Part shown: positions 14,999 to 26,062 of the stretch, one piece after another
Numbering within the stretch: the stretch's first letter is position 1
How the letters are laid out: every line of letters begins with the position of its first letter
NCBI GenBank assembly: GCA_009692605.1
Contig: SHYV01000021.1
Location: 1 to 33,267 of the forward strand
Reading direction: 5' to 3'
Length of the DNA stretch: 33,267 nt
Origin: Myxococcales bacterium
GTDB lineage: Bacteria; Myxococcota_A; UBA796; SXON01
Notes under the pieces: generated by a model
Database searches by the model: none
What the model saw: only the letters and a program-made list of their open reading frames with translations
Told to the model about the DNA's origin: nothing
Made by a program: the position numbers and the translations under genes

Positions 14999-16997
14999 TT
15001 TGGCCCCCCGCGAGCTCGGTCGCGAGGTTGATGAACGTGCCCTGCAGCTCGACTGACTCGTTGCAGAAGTGGTAGTCCTCGGCCCGCGACGCGAGGCTGC
15101 GCAGGAAGTCAGGCCGAACCTGATTGCCGACTCCGATGGTGATGACGCGGCCTCCGGACGTGCGGATCCGGTTGACCTCGGCCACAGCGGCCTCCGGATC
15201 GTCCGGATGACCGTCGGTCAGCACCATGGTGATGCGCTGCACTCCAGCGCGATTCTTCGTCATGTCCCGCGCCGCGAGCAGGCCCTCCGCCAGCGGCGTA
15301 GAGCCTATGGGGGTGAGCCCTCGGACCGCGCTCTCCAGCTTCGCACCGTCGCTCGTAAGCGGGCAGATGACCCCGCCGGGGAAGGCCACGACGGCGATCT
15401 GCCGGTTCGGACCGAGCGAGCGTTCGATGAAGGACAGCGCTGCCTTGCGCGCCTCCTCGATGTTCGCGCCGTACATCGACCCGGAGCAGTCCATCAGGAG
15501 CACGATGCTCATCGGTGCGCGATTCCGGGCCAGGTCGTCGAGAGTGACGGACCCCGCCGCGAGCCGATGCGCCAAGGTCTGCCCGCTGTCGAGGTCCATC
15601 GACTCGACCTCGACGATGCCGTTCGCGTTGTACCGGAACGTGACTGACAGGCGCGACTTTCCTGCCGCGCGGGCGGGGATGCCGTAGAACTCGAAGTGCC
15701 CGAGCACGGCGCACTCCAACGGGTCCACGTTCTCACCCTGAACCAGCCACAGGTCCATCGTGCTCTGGCCGTCGTGGGTTGTGACGTAGTCATCCCGGGT
15801 GCGCTCGCATGGAATACGCGAGTTTCTTTCGACGATCTTGGAGTTGTATAGCTTGCCGTCACGGTAGACGACCATGCCGAGCGAATGCGATGTGACGTCG
15901 TGCGTGCGGATGTCCACCGGCGGGGCTTCGCCGCTGACCCGGCTGGCCTCGATCGCGGCGGTGAGCGCTGCCCCGAGGGCGACGCACTCGTCTGGGTTGA
16001 TGTCGGTGGCGGCGTCGCGGCCGAACACCTTCTTGACCATGTCGCGCACCATCGGCATGCGCGTCGATCCGCCTGCGAGCACGACGGTGTCGATTTCGTC
16101 GGGCCTGAGCTTCGCGTCGTCGAGCACGTCCTTGGTCAGCGCCTCGCATCGCGCCAGCAGCCCGGCGGTGAGATCCTCGAACTTCTCCCGCGTGAGGTCC
16201 AGCCGGAGGATCTTCCCCTTGAAGTCGTAGAACAGGTTGACCTTCGGCCGCTTGGAGAGCGAGAGCTTGGCGCTCGTCGCTTTCGCCCGAAGGTCATGGT
16301 AGGCGGCCAGATCGTCCAGCGGGTCGATGGTGTGGCGGGCCTTGAACTGGTCGGCGGCGAACTCAATCAGCGCGTCGTCCCAGTCCTTGCCGCCCAGCAT
16401 GTGGTCGCCTGTGGTGGCGATCACGCTGATGTCGCGCCCGGCGATCTCCACGATGGAGACGTCGAACGTGCCGCCGCCGAGGTCATAGACCAGCACCTTC
16501 TTGGGCTCGCCCATGTTGGACAGGCCGTAGGCGAACGCCGCGGCCGTCGGCTCGTTGAGCAGCGCGAGCACCTTGAGGCCTGCGTATTCGCCGGCACGGA
16601 TGGTCGCCCGGCGCTGCTTGTCGCCGAAATAAGCAGGGACGGTGATCACGGCCTGATCGATGCGGTGGCCCAGCCGCAGCTCGGCGTCGTGCTTCAGCTT
16701 GGCCAGGATGAACCCGGACAGTCGCTCGGGGCTGTAGGCCTCGCCGCGGTACTCGAAGGTGTAGTCCTCCTCGCCCATGTGGCGCTTGATGAACTCAATC
16801 ACCTGTTCCGGGTACGCTACAGCTGACTGCTTGGCGTAGGTCCCGATGATCACCTCATCGCCCTCGAAGAGGATGACCGATGGGGTGATGCGCTCGCCTT
16901 CCGCGTTGTGCAGGATCTCGGGGACCCCGTACTTGTTCACGTGGGCGATGGCGGAGAATGTGGTGCCGAGGTCGATACCAACGGCGCGGGTGGACAT
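14988..16997 (-). CDS. Hsp70 ATPase and substrate-binding domains fused to a VWA domain
   Basis: This 669-residue fusion starts with an Hsp70 ATPase domain: DLGTTFSAIAH (9-19), NEPTAAAFAYG (148-158), DLGGGTFDV (172-180) and LAGGSTRMP (307-315). A substrate-binding beta domain covers about 365-480, where the hydrophobic linker is replaced by IRTHDVTSHSLGM. In place of the helical lid there is a von Willebrand A domain (about 496-665). It has a complete-looking MIDAS: DCSGS (D503, S505, S507), T567 in GSTPLAEGL and D595 in LTDGHPDD. VWA domains bind protein partners through a metal ion. The fusion therefore suggests an Hsp70 recruited to a specific partner. ATG 16997 has GGAG 7 bases upstream (17005-17008). 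It is the first gene of the four-gene cassette. Confidence 0.92.
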   Translation of the reverse strand: MSTRAVGIDLGTTFSAIAHVNKYGVPEILHNAEGERITPSVILFEGDEVIIGTYAKQSAVAYPEQVIEFIKRHMGEEDYTFEYRGEAYSPERLSGFILAKLKHDAELRLGHRIDQAVITVPAYFGDKQRRATIRAGEYAGLKVLALLNEPTAAAFAYGLSNMGEPKKVLVYDLGGGTFDVSIVEIAGRDISVIATTGDHMLGGKDWDDALIEFAADQFKARHTIDPLDDLAAYHDLRAKATSAKLSLSKRPKVNLFYDFKGKILRLDLTREKFEDLTAGLLARCEALTKDVLDDAKLRPDEIDTVVLAGGSTRMPMVRDMVKKVFGRDAATDINPDECVALGAALTAAIEASRVSGEAPPVDIRTHDVTSHSLGMVVYRDGKLYNSKIVERNSRIPCERTRDDYVTTHDGQSTMDLWLVQGENVDPLECAVLGHFEFYGIPARAAGKSRLSVTFRYNANGIVEVESMDLDSGQTLAHRLAAGSVTLDDLARNRAPMSIVLLMDCSGSMYGANIEEARKAALSFIERSLGPNRQIAVVAFPGGVICPLTSDGAKLESAVRGLTPIGSTPLAEGLLAARDMTKNRAGVQRITMVLTDGHPDDPEAAVAEVNRIRTSGGRVITIGVGNQVRPDFLRSLASRAEDYHFCNESVELQGTFINLATELAGGQNGG

Positions 16998-17118
16998 GCG
17001 TGCGCTCCAGCTGACAGGTGCGGCAATCCCGGGTGGACTACCGGGGCCGTCTTATCGTGTTCCTGGCGGGGTGTCGTCGCGAATGGGGTTTCTTTGGGAT
17101 ATTGAGGCTCCGCTCTGG

Positions 17119-17772
17119 ATGCTTTACGCCGTGCCCGACGCTCGTGTCATCCTCGCCACAGCGTCCCGGTGGCGCGCGAAGTTGCTGGAGGACACCGGGC
17201 TGACGGTGGTGCTCGTGCCGGCGCCCATTGACGAGGATGCGGTGCGCGCCGCAGATGCCGTCTCACTCGCCGCCGCCCGCGCCGCAGCGAAGGCGGACGC
17301 TGTCTGGAGGCTGATCTGCGGGCAGGGGCCATCCTCCGGCGGTGAGGAAGCGGGGCTACCGGAGCTCGGCGTGATCGTCATCGGCGCGGATCAGGTCGCT
17401 CACATCGACGGGGAGCCGTTCGGCAAGCCCCTCAACCCCGACGATCACCGGGCTCGGCTGCGGTCGCTTCGGGGTCGGACGCACGTGCTGTCCACAGGGG
17501 TCGCCTTCCGTGGATCGGGTGTCGTGTCGCTTGGGCAGGCTGCTGACTTCGTGGAACACACGGGCATCCGGTTTCGCGCTGACGTGACCGACGCCGAGAT
17601 CGACGCCTACGTGGCTTCCGGGGATGGGAGCGGCTGCGCGGGCGGGTACCGCGCCGAGGGGCCGGGCGCCTGGCTCATCGCCGGGGTCGAGGGGGATTGG
17701 TCGAACGTGATCGGGCTTCCGGTGTTTGGGGTCCTGGACCGGCTTCGGCGCTGCGGGGTCAGGGTTTCCTGA
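17119..17772 (+). CDS. maf: Maf/YceF-family nucleotide pyrophosphatase
   Basis: Maf proteins hydrolyse non-canonical or ordinary nucleoside triphosphates to monophosphates. The 217-residue protein has the family landmarks VILATAS (near residue 9), VIGADQVAHIDGEPFGKP, LRGRTHVLSTGVAF, and near the end AGGYRAEGPGAWLIAGVEGDWSNVIGLP (about 178-205). The usual S-x-S-P-R-R loop is T-A-S-R-W-R here, and an insertion lies around residues 65-80 (ICGQGPSSGGEEAG). Both are unusual but leave the GADQV Asp in place. ATG 17119 aligns with normal Maf starts and has GAGG 11 bases upstream; an in-frame ATG at 17083 would add 12 residues. The gene is divergent from the Hsp70 cassette. Confidence 0.83.
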   Translation: MLYAVPDARVILATASRWRAKLLEDTGLTVVLVPAPIDEDAVRAADAVSLAAARAAAKADAVWRLICGQGPSSGGEEAGLPELGVIVIGADQVAHIDGEPFGKPLNPDDHRARLRSLRGRTHVLSTGVAFRGSGVVSLGQAADFVEHTGIRFRADVTDAEIDAYVASGDGSGCAGGYRAEGPGAWLIAGVEGDWSNVIGLPVFGVLDRLRRCGVRVS

Positions 17773-17796
17773 ACCCGATCGGACGCGGAAGAGTCA

Positions 17797-17808
17797 TGCC
17801 CGCGGGCA
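17797..17808. other. 12-bp perfect palindrome between convergent genes
   Basis: TGCCCGCGGGCA lies in the 38-base gap between the stops of maf and ppsR. It could seed a hairpin acting on both transcripts, but there is no T-run and it may be chance in GC-rich DNA. Confidence 0.4.
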
Positions 17809-17810
17809 CC

Positions 17811-18650
17811 CTACAGCTGTCCGATCTCGCCGACCGCGGAGCCCAGTCCGCGCTCTACGTACAGGTTCACGATGGTGCCGGCGGTCTCTTCAAGCGCCTT
17901 CTGCGTGACGTTGATGACCGGCCAGGTCCGGTTCTTACGGAAAAGCTCCTCCGAATACTCGAGCTCGGCGTGGATGTACTCCAATTGCCCATAGTTGGTG
18001 GCGCCACCGGCGCGCATCGTCCGGAGGCGCTGCTTGCGGATGCCCTCGAGCGACTCCGGGTCGATGGTGAGCGCGAACACGCGGTGCTGGTTCACCTCCC
18101 AAAGCTCCTTCGGCGGGTCGCGGTCAAGCACCAGAGGGACGTTCGCGACCTTGTATCCCTTGTACGCCAGAAAAACTGACAGGGGGGTCTTCGAGGTGCG
18201 CGACACGCCGACGAGCACGATGTCGGCCTGCTTGAGCATGCGCGGCTCCTTGCCATCGTCGACCTTGACCGTGAACTCAACGGCCTCGATCCGGCGGAAG
18301 TAGGCCTCGTCCGCCCGATGCAGGAGCCCGGGGAGGTTCTGCGGAGTAGCGTCGAGCCAACCCGACAGTCCGGTGATGACGTTCCCGATCACGTCGACCT
18401 GCAGGATGCGGAAGGCCTTGGAGAGCTCGTTCGCGAAGGTCCGCTGCTCGGCGGAGACGAGCGAGGTCACCACGAACGCCTGTTGAAGCGCCGCCTGCTT
18501 CAGGATGCGCTCCAATGTGGGGCGCTCGACCACGTTGGGGAACAGGTGGACCTGCACTTTGGTCCCCTCGAATTGGCTTAGGGCCGCGCGGGTGACGCGG
18601 TCGGCGGTCTCTCCGGTGCCGTCCGAGATGACGAAGATGGGTCGGGACAT
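17811..18650 (-). CDS. ppsR: Phosphoenolpyruvate synthase regulatory protein (bifunctional kinase/phosphorylase, DUF299)
   Basis: This family (PpsR/PDRP) phosphorylates a Thr on PEP synthase or pyruvate phosphate dikinase using ADP, and removes the phosphate with inorganic phosphate. It thereby switches gluconeogenic flux. The 279-residue length is normal. Visible motifs are PIFVISDGTGETADRV at the N-terminus, the P-loop-like GVSRTSKTP (148-156), KGYKVANVPLV near residue 165, and YIHAELEYSEELFRK followed by PVINVT near 230-250. The target enzyme gene is not in the window. The start, ATG 18650, is 33 bases from the divergent fxsA start, so the two probably share a promoter region. Confidence 0.93.
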   Translation of the reverse strand: MSRPIFVISDGTGETADRVTRAALSQFEGTKVQVHLFPNVVERPTLERILKQAALQQAFVVTSLVSAEQRTFANELSKAFRILQVDVIGNVITGLSGWLDATPQNLPGLLHRADEAYFRRIEAVEFTVKVDDGKEPRMLKQADIVLVGVSRTSKTPLSVFLAYKGYKVANVPLVLDRDPPKELWEVNQHRVFALTIDPESLEGIRKQRLRTMRAGGATNYGQLEYIHAELEYSEELFRKNRTWPVINVTQKALEETAGTIVNLYVERGLGSAVGEIGQL

Positions 18651-18683
18651 GCCCGCAAGGTAGCCCGTGCTTACGGTTTCGCG

Positions 18684-19166
18684 ATGCTCGCGCTCGCCCT
18701 CTTTCTCGCCTTCACCGTGATCCCCGCGCTTGAGACCTACTTGCTGATCGAGGTGGGACGGCAGATCGGGGGGTGGTCGACGGTGGGTTGGTTAGTCGCG
18801 ATGGGGCTTCTGGGCTCGGTCCTCGGCAAGCGGGCCGGCTCGGGGGTCCTACGGCAGATCTCGGACGACCTCCGGAGCGGGCGCAGCCCGGCCGACAGCG
18901 TGGTCGAGGGCGCGCTGGTGCTGGTCGGCAGCGTCCTGTTGGTCACGCCGGGGATCCTCTCGGACGTCGTCGGCGTGCTGCTCTTCATCCAACCTCTGCG
19001 GCGTTCGCTGGCGCCGCGGCTGAAGGCTGTGGCGTTGGGGTGGCTGTCCGGCCGCTCCGGCGGGCTGTCTTGGAAGGTCGGCTCGATGGGGCCCGGGCCG
19101 GGCGCTGCGCCGCCCGCTGCCAATCCGGAGCGGCTCGCCAGAGGCTTCGACCACCCGAGCTCCTGA
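18684..19166 (+). CDS. fxsA: FxsA-family membrane protein
   Basis: This is a small inner-membrane protein of the FxsA family, named for an E. coli gene whose overexpression lets F plasmid cells escape phage T7 exclusion. Its normal role is unclear. The 160-residue protein has three hydrophobic segments (about 2-21, 31-47, 77-98) and the family motifs VIPALETYLLIEVG and VEGALVLVGSVLLVTPGILSD. The C-terminal 40 residues are Gly/Pro-rich and variable. Confidence 0.88.
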   Translation: MLALALFLAFTVIPALETYLLIEVGRQIGGWSTVGWLVAMGLLGSVLGKRAGSGVLRQISDDLRSGRSPADSVVEGALVLVGSVLLVTPGILSDVVGVLLFIQPLRRSLAPRLKAVALGWLSGRSGGLSWKVGSMGPGPGAAPPAANPERLARGFDHPSS

Positions 19167-19202
19167 TCCGGCTACGTTGATGGCCATGACCTGTTTGGCT
19201 CC

Positions 19203-20171
19203 ATGATTCGCTGCCATCTCTTCAACGGCCACAGCCCCATCCAGTGCGATGTGCCGCTCGCCGAGGCGCTTGCTGCCCCGTCGAACATGAGCCTTTGGGT
19301 CGACATCGAGGACCTGCAGGGAGCGGAGCTCGACGCGCTGCTCTCAAAATTCCATTTCCATCCGCTTGCGATCGAAGACTGCCAGCACTCCCAGCGACGG
19401 TCCAAGTACGAGCGCTACTCATCCCACGCCTTTTTGGTGATGAACGCGCTCGACCGCACCACCGTCGACCGGCTCGACCTCGTCGCGATCTGCATGTTCG
19501 TTCGGCCCGGTCTGATCGTGACCACCCACCCCAAGACCGTGCGCGCCCTCGATCAGGTCCTCAAGCGCGCGCAGCTGGATCCTGAGCGCGGCGTCGGCAC
19601 CACCGAGCGCCTTCTGCACGCGATCATCGACGTCGTCGTCGATGAATTCCTCCCCTTGCTCGATGAATACGAGGAGGAACTCTCGGTGCTGCAACGGCGG
19701 ATCGGCGAGCCCGGTACGTTCGTGCCGGACCGACTCGTGGCGATCCGACAGGAGCTGCTCGTGGTGCGCCGCATCATCCTCCCGCACATCGAAGTCGTCC
19801 GGCGCCTCACCGACCCCGACACGCCCGACGTCTCGGCAGACATCCGCCTGTATTTTCGGGACGTCCTCGATCACGCGATGATCGTGAGCGACACCGACAC
19901 GCTGCTGCTGGAGGTCGTGAACGGGGCGCTTCAACTCCACGCCAGCGTGGTGAATGAGCGCCTGAACGAGGTGATGAAGTTCCTGACCATCGCCAGCGTG
20001 CTGATGCTGCCGTGGACGGTGATCTCCGGGATCTTCGGCATGAATTTCGATGTCATACCGTTCGCCCACCACCCGTACGGCTTTCATGCGGCGGTGCTCG
20101 CGATGGCAGGCACCGCTGCCGGCCTCTTGTGGTACTTCGGGCGCAGCGGTTGGCTGGGCGGCCGGCGGTGA
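19203..20171 (+). CDS. corA: CorA-family Mg2+/divalent cation transporter
   Basis: This is a 322-residue CorA-type channel. A large cytoplasmic alpha/beta domain includes LHASVVNERLNEVMKFLTI leading into the pore helix. The first TM helix (about 262-280) ends in the signature G279-M280-N281 (FGMNFDVIP). A second TM helix (about 293-315) ends with basic residues. The usual residue before GMN is Tyr; here it is Phe, which also occurs in the wider CorA/ZntB superfamily. Mg2+ is the most likely ion, but Co2+ or Zn2+ cannot be excluded. ATG 19203 gives the normal length. The preceding 36 bases hold no gene. Confidence 0.9.
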   Translation: MIRCHLFNGHSPIQCDVPLAEALAAPSNMSLWVDIEDLQGAELDALLSKFHFHPLAIEDCQHSQRRSKYERYSSHAFLVMNALDRTTVDRLDLVAICMFVRPGLIVTTHPKTVRALDQVLKRAQLDPERGVGTTERLLHAIIDVVVDEFLPLLDEYEEELSVLQRRIGEPGTFVPDRLVAIRQELLVVRRIILPHIEVVRRLTDPDTPDVSADIRLYFRDVLDHAMIVSDTDTLLLEVVNGALQLHASVVNERLNEVMKFLTIASVLMLPWTVISGIFGMNFDVIPFAHHPYGFHAAVLAMAGTAAGLLWYFGRSGWLGGRR

Positions 20172-20220
20172 GGGCAGTCCGGCCGTCTGCCGCGGCCCGT
20201 ATTTCTGGATAGGTCAGGTC

Positions 20221-21144
20221 GTGCATACGCCAAGAGCATCCCCCGCCGCTGCCGAGCTGCTGACTGTGCTGGCCTCCGCCCGCGCTGCGCTCGTCGCCGC
20301 GGAGATCGCGAACGTCGACCGGTTCGGAGCGGCGCTCGACGTCCTCGCGCCCGCTTCGGTCGTTTGGTGTGCCGGCCTGGGAAAGAGCGGCCTCGTCGCA
20401 CGAAAGATCGCCGGGACCCTGACCTCGCTCGGGCGGCGGGCCGTCTTCCTTCATCCGGTGGAAGCGCTCCATGGAGATGCGGGCGCCGTGCGTTCCGAAG
20501 ATGTCCTGGTCGCCGTCTCGCAGAGCGGTCACACCTCAGAGCTTTTACGGTTGGTACACGAACTTTCGGTCCCCACCGTCGCGTTGACGGCCGCCGGATC
20601 ACCGCTCGCCGCGGTCGCACGCGCCACGATGGACACCTCGGTGCGCGACGAGGCCGGCGGGCGATTGCCGGTCACCTCATTTCTGGTGGCTTGCGCGCTC
20701 GGGGACGCGCTCGCGCTCGCGCTTGGCGGAGAGGTCCAGCACCCGGGAGGGAACATCGGCGCGATGGCGCTTCCGGTGCGGCGCTTCATGCTCCCGCCCC
20801 CGATGGTGCCCGGTAGCCTGAAGCTGGTGGATGTCATTCCCAGACTTGCGCTGGGCGCTGTCCTCGTCGAAGGCGGTGGCATTTTCACCGACGGGGATCT
20901 TCGTCGCGCGGTGGGGGCGACCCCCGATGCGTTGTCCCGATCGGTGGGCGATCTCTGCACGCGGTCTCCCGTGACGGTCGGCGCTGACGAACCCGCACGG
21001 GTAGCGCTGGAGCGCATGGAGCGGCGCGCCTCGCAGATCGCCGTGCTCCCCGTCGTGGGATTCGCAGCGGAGTCGGGGGACACCTCAGGCTACGTCGGCA
21101 TCGTTCGCCTGCACGATCTCGTCAGGGCCGGCTTCGGCGTGTGA
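20221..21144 (+). CDS. kdsD: Arabinose-5-phosphate isomerase (SIS + CBS domains; KdsD/KpsF/GutQ family)
   Basis: This enzyme makes D-arabinose 5-phosphate from D-ribulose 5-phosphate, the first step toward KDO for lipopolysaccharide. The 307-residue protein has a SIS domain with GLGKSGLVARKIAGTL (about 53-68), FLHPVEALHGDAG (about 78-90) and VAVSQSGHTSELLRL. The last is the sugar-phosphate loop, in which the usual SGET is SGHT. Two CBS repeats follow (about 205-300). They include IFTDGDLRRAVG and DLCTRSPVTVGADEPARVAL; the first repeat is shortened. The start is GTG 20221, with AGG bases just upstream, giving a family-like length. The frame stays open back into corA, but that would be an artefact. 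Confidence 0.87.
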   Translation: MHTPRASPAAAELLTVLASARAALVAAEIANVDRFGAALDVLAPASVVWCAGLGKSGLVARKIAGTLTSLGRRAVFLHPVEALHGDAGAVRSEDVLVAVSQSGHTSELLRLVHELSVPTVALTAAGSPLAAVARATMDTSVRDEAGGRLPVTSFLVACALGDALALALGGEVQHPGGNIGAMALPVRRFMLPPPMVPGSLKLVDVIPRLALGAVLVEGGGIFTDGDLRRAVGATPDALSRSVGDLCTRSPVTVGADEPARVALERMERRASQIAVLPVVGFAAESGDTSGYVGIVRLHDLVRAGFGV

Positions 21145-21207
21145 TCAGCGCGACTGTACGCCCGAGACGGGCCGGGCGTGAGGCTCGATGCTAAGTCCGC
21201 GTCACCC

Positions 21208-23004
21208 ATGAACTACGGCTTCGTCATCGACACGCGCTCTTGCATCGGCTGCCATGCCTGCTCGACCGCCTGCAAGAGCGAGAACGAGGTGCCGCTCGGT
21301 GTGAATCGGACCTGGGTGAAGTACACCGAGACCGGCCGGTTTCCCGACACCCGGCGGGCGTTTCAGGTCACGCGCTGCAATCACTGCGCGAACCCGCCCT
21401 GCGTGCGCATCTGTCCGGTCACGGCGATGTACCAGCGCAAAGACGGCATCGTCGAGTTCGACTCCTCGGTGTGCATCGGCTGCAAGGCGTGCCTGCAGGC
21501 CTGCCCCTATGACGCGATCTACATCGATCCCGACAGCGGAACGGCCGCCAAGTGCCACTTCTGCGGTCACCGGGTGGAAAACGGGCTGGAGCCCGCCTGC
21601 GTCGTGGTGTGTCCGACGCACTCGATCATCGCTGGCGACATGGACGACCCCAAGAGTGAGATCGCCCGCGTGCTCGCGCGGAACGCCACCACGGTGCGCA
21701 AGCCCGAGCAGGGGACCGCACCGAAGCTGTTTTACATCGACGGGACTGACGTCGCGATGCACCCCACCGCGACGGATCGCGAGCCCGCCGGTCTCATGTA
21801 CACCGATGTGCTCGATGCGCACGGCCGGCACCGGGGTCCGGAGGACGGATACGCGGACGCGACCTTCTACCAGGTGCGGCTCAAGCTGGATGACGGGTAC
21901 GACGGGGGTGGGCCCGGAGAACGGGGAGAGGCGGGCTCGCACGCGAGGATCGAGACCGGGGCGCGCACCTCGGCCTCGGGAGCCCCGATCCGCGACCCCG
22001 GGGAGCAGGGTGTCCCCTCCGGCGGACCGATCCAGATCCAGCCTGGCCGGATGGCCGGGCACATGGTGTCGCAGGTGGCCAACACGGTGTTCCACAAGGT
22101 GCCCTGGCACTGGCAGGTCCCGGCGTACACGGTGTCGAAGTCGGTCGGGACCGGGGCCTTCCTGCTGGTCGCCGCGCTCGGGCCGACCGGGGCTGGCTTC
22201 CGCGCGCCGGAGGAGGCGACGCTGGTCATCGGGCTGGTGGGCATACTAGCCACGCTGCTGACCACGGCGTTGCTGGTCGGCGATCTGGAGCGGCCTGAGC
22301 GGTTCCTGCGCATCCTGACCCGGCCGCAGTGGCGGAGCTGGTTGACGCGGGGGGCGTTCCTGCTGGTGGGTTTCTCCATCGTCTCCACGTTGCTCTGGGT
22401 CGCGCAGTCCTGCCTTTGGCTTGGCTGGTGCTGGCCCGGCGGTGAGGAGACCCTGGCGCTGGCCGGGCTGGGTCTCGCGGTGCTCACGATCCCGCTGGCC
22501 ATCGGTGCGGCCGTCTACACCGCCTTCCTGTTTGCCCAGTGCGAGGGCCGGGACCTCTGGCAGAGCCCGCTGCTCCCCGCCCACATGTTGGTCCACTCCG
22601 TGATGATGGGTGGGGCGGTGGTGGGCGTGGTGACCGTCGTCGTGCCCAACGCGGGGTTGGCCGCGGTCGCGCCCCCGCTGCTAGGCGCGATGCTGGTCGT
22701 GGACCTCTTCTTCATCCTCGCCGGAGAGTTCGGCGTCGCCCACGCCAGCGAAGCGGCCGCCCGTGCCGCGCGCGAAATCTCGCATGGGAAATACTCGCGA
22801 CAGTTTTGGGTGGGGGCCATCGGCATCGGACATGTCGCGCCCCTGCTGCTGCTCGCCGCGTCGGCGGGTTGGGCTTCCATGGTTGGGTCGGGAGCGGAGG
22901 GTCCGCGGCTCCTGGTCGCCCTCGCAGGCCTGCTCGCCTGCGTCGGGCTCTATCTTTACGAGCACGCGTTTGTGATGGCCCCGCAGGAGATCCCGAACTC
23001 ATGA
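21208..23004 (+). CDS. Fused 4x[4Fe-4S] ferredoxin and NrfD/PsrC-type membrane subunit
   Basis: The 598-residue protein joins two subunits that are usually separate in complex-iron-sulfur molybdoenzymes. Residues 1-200 form an NrfC/PsrB/DmsB-type electron-transfer domain with sixteen Cys in four groups: C12/15/18/22, C57/60/65/69, C89/92/95/99 and C116/119/131/135. These predict four [4Fe-4S] clusters. A Gly-rich linker (about 230-285) leads to an NrfD-like membrane part of about eight TM helices (310-590). That part has GDLERPERFLRILTRPQWRSW, the family loop after an early helix, and would exchange electrons with quinone. ATG 21208 is preferred because related ferredoxins start just before YGFVIDTRSC; an in-frame GTG at 21178 would add 10 residues. 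The catalytic subunit gene follows 25 bases downstream. Confidence 0.88.
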   Translation: MNYGFVIDTRSCIGCHACSTACKSENEVPLGVNRTWVKYTETGRFPDTRRAFQVTRCNHCANPPCVRICPVTAMYQRKDGIVEFDSSVCIGCKACLQACPYDAIYIDPDSGTAAKCHFCGHRVENGLEPACVVVCPTHSIIAGDMDDPKSEIARVLARNATTVRKPEQGTAPKLFYIDGTDVAMHPTATDREPAGLMYTDVLDAHGRHRGPEDGYADATFYQVRLKLDDGYDGGGPGERGEAGSHARIETGARTSASGAPIRDPGEQGVPSGGPIQIQPGRMAGHMVSQVANTVFHKVPWHWQVPAYTVSKSVGTGAFLLVAALGPTGAGFRAPEEATLVIGLVGILATLLTTALLVGDLERPERFLRILTRPQWRSWLTRGAFLLVGFSIVSTLLWVAQSCLWLGWCWPGGEETLALAGLGLAVLTIPLAIGAAVYTAFLFAQCEGRDLWQSPLLPAHMLVHSVMMGGAVVGVVTVVVPNAGLAAVAPPLLGAMLVVDLFFILAGEFGVAHASEAAARAAREISHGKYSRQFWVGAIGIGHVAPLLLLAASAGWASMVGSGAEGPRLLVALAGLLACVGLYLYEHAFVMAPQEIPNS

Positions 23005-23029
23005 ACCCAGTTCCCACCAGCGGCACCCC

Positions 23030-26058
<3,029 letters not shown>

Positions 26059-26062
<4 letters not shown>

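Noticed and set aside
16998-17118. Possible GGAAC...GTC extracytoplasmic-sigma promoter upstream of the Hsp70-VWA gene
   Set aside because: A GGAAC with a GTC at roughly the right distance is present on the minus strand, but the match is short and could be chance; no heat-shock consensus was visible either.
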